NCBI GenBank assembly: GCA_027010905.1
Contig: JALVBA010000302.1
Location: 1 to 6,182, forward strand
Direction: 5' to 3'
DNA length: 6,182 bases
DNA from: Marinilabiliaceae bacterium
Lineage (GTDB): Bacteria; Bacteroidota; Bacteroidia; Bacteroidales; Marinilabiliaceae
Shown here: piece by piece, positions 6,071-6,182 of the stretch
Position numbering within the stretch: the first letter of the stretch is position 1
Layout: each line of letters starts with the position of its first letter
The notes under the pieces: model-generated
Seen by the model: only the letters and a program-made list of their open reading frames with translations
Told to the model about the DNA's origin: nothing
Database searches by the model: none
Made by a program: the position numbers and the translations under genes

Positions 6071-6182
6071 TTCATCCCTTATATTTTAATATTGCCTTAA
6101 ATCCGCAAGCGAATTTTAAAACATAAAGATAGGCATTTGTGACCACGTTATGAACTTAATTTTGGATAAACTGTATAATCTG
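6071..6182 (-). promoter_or_regulatory. Upstream region of the hydrolase gene, with ribosome binding site and possible -7 element
   Basis: On the minus strand AAGGG (6076-6080) lies five bases before the ATG at 6070 and supports that start. TATCTTTA (6124-6131) is one base off the TAnnTTTG -7 element, but no convincing -33 TTG is seen, so the promoter is only a candidate. An imperfect hairpin (6099-6106 with 6109-6116, two-base loop) would fall in the leader. No other gene is visible up to the window edge. Confidence 0.35.

Noticed and set aside
6141..6153. Integron attC-like end (ACCACGTTATGA), suggesting a gene cassette
   Set aside because: The 7-base box misses the GTTRRRY consensus at its last base and no paired RYYYAAC box or inverted arms are found within reach; the far side lies outside the window.

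Overview
The window looks like chromosomal DNA from an anaerobic member of the Bacteroidota, probably Bacteroidales. This rests on three things: a ferredoxin-linked 2-oxoacid oxidoreductase of the type these organisms use, a TAnnTTTG-type -7 promoter element ahead of the third gene with no Shine-Dalgarno there, and an exported two-domain SGNH hydrolase of a kind common in the phylum. Genus cannot be set from the sequence alone.

Layout: (1) Bases 1-1626 hold the 3' end of korA and the whole of korB, the alpha and beta subunits of 2-oxoglutarate:ferredoxin oxidoreductase. They are 3 bases apart, and the korB ribosome binding site lies inside the end of korA. (2) Bases 1627-1770 hold a strong stem-loop after korB and then a Bacteroidota-type promoter. 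(3) Bases 1771-4764 encode a 997-residue protein with two N-terminal receiver-like domains, a helical linker, an ATP-grasp domain of the PEP synthase/pyruvate phosphate dikinase type, and a C-terminal module with GPGRWG and GSHFFHN motifs. It lacks the phosphohistidine swivel domain and the PEP/pyruvate TIM barrel, so it should not be read as a complete PEP synthase. (4) Bases 4765-4960 are an A/T-rich gap between convergent genes, ending in a hairpin that touches the stop codon of the next gene. (5) Bases 4961-6070, minus strand, encode an exported SGNH/GDSL-type hydrolase with a beta-rich N-terminal domain and an Asn where the catalytic Asp is expected. (6) Bases 6071-6182 are the upstream region of that gene, with no further gene visible.

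How the genes fit together: KorAB interconverts 2-oxoglutarate and succinyl-CoA with ferredoxin as electron carrier. The large receiver/ATP-grasp protein sits directly downstream on the same strand, but with its own probable promoter. Its domains suggest a signal-controlled ATP-dependent phosphotransfer enzyme near central 2-oxoacid metabolism; that link is inference from position and fold. The SGNH hydrolase gene is convergent, richer in A/T and probably unrelated. The most interesting object is the 997-residue protein. I think it belongs to a widespread but functionally uncharacterised family, so it is better called undercharacterised than wholly new.
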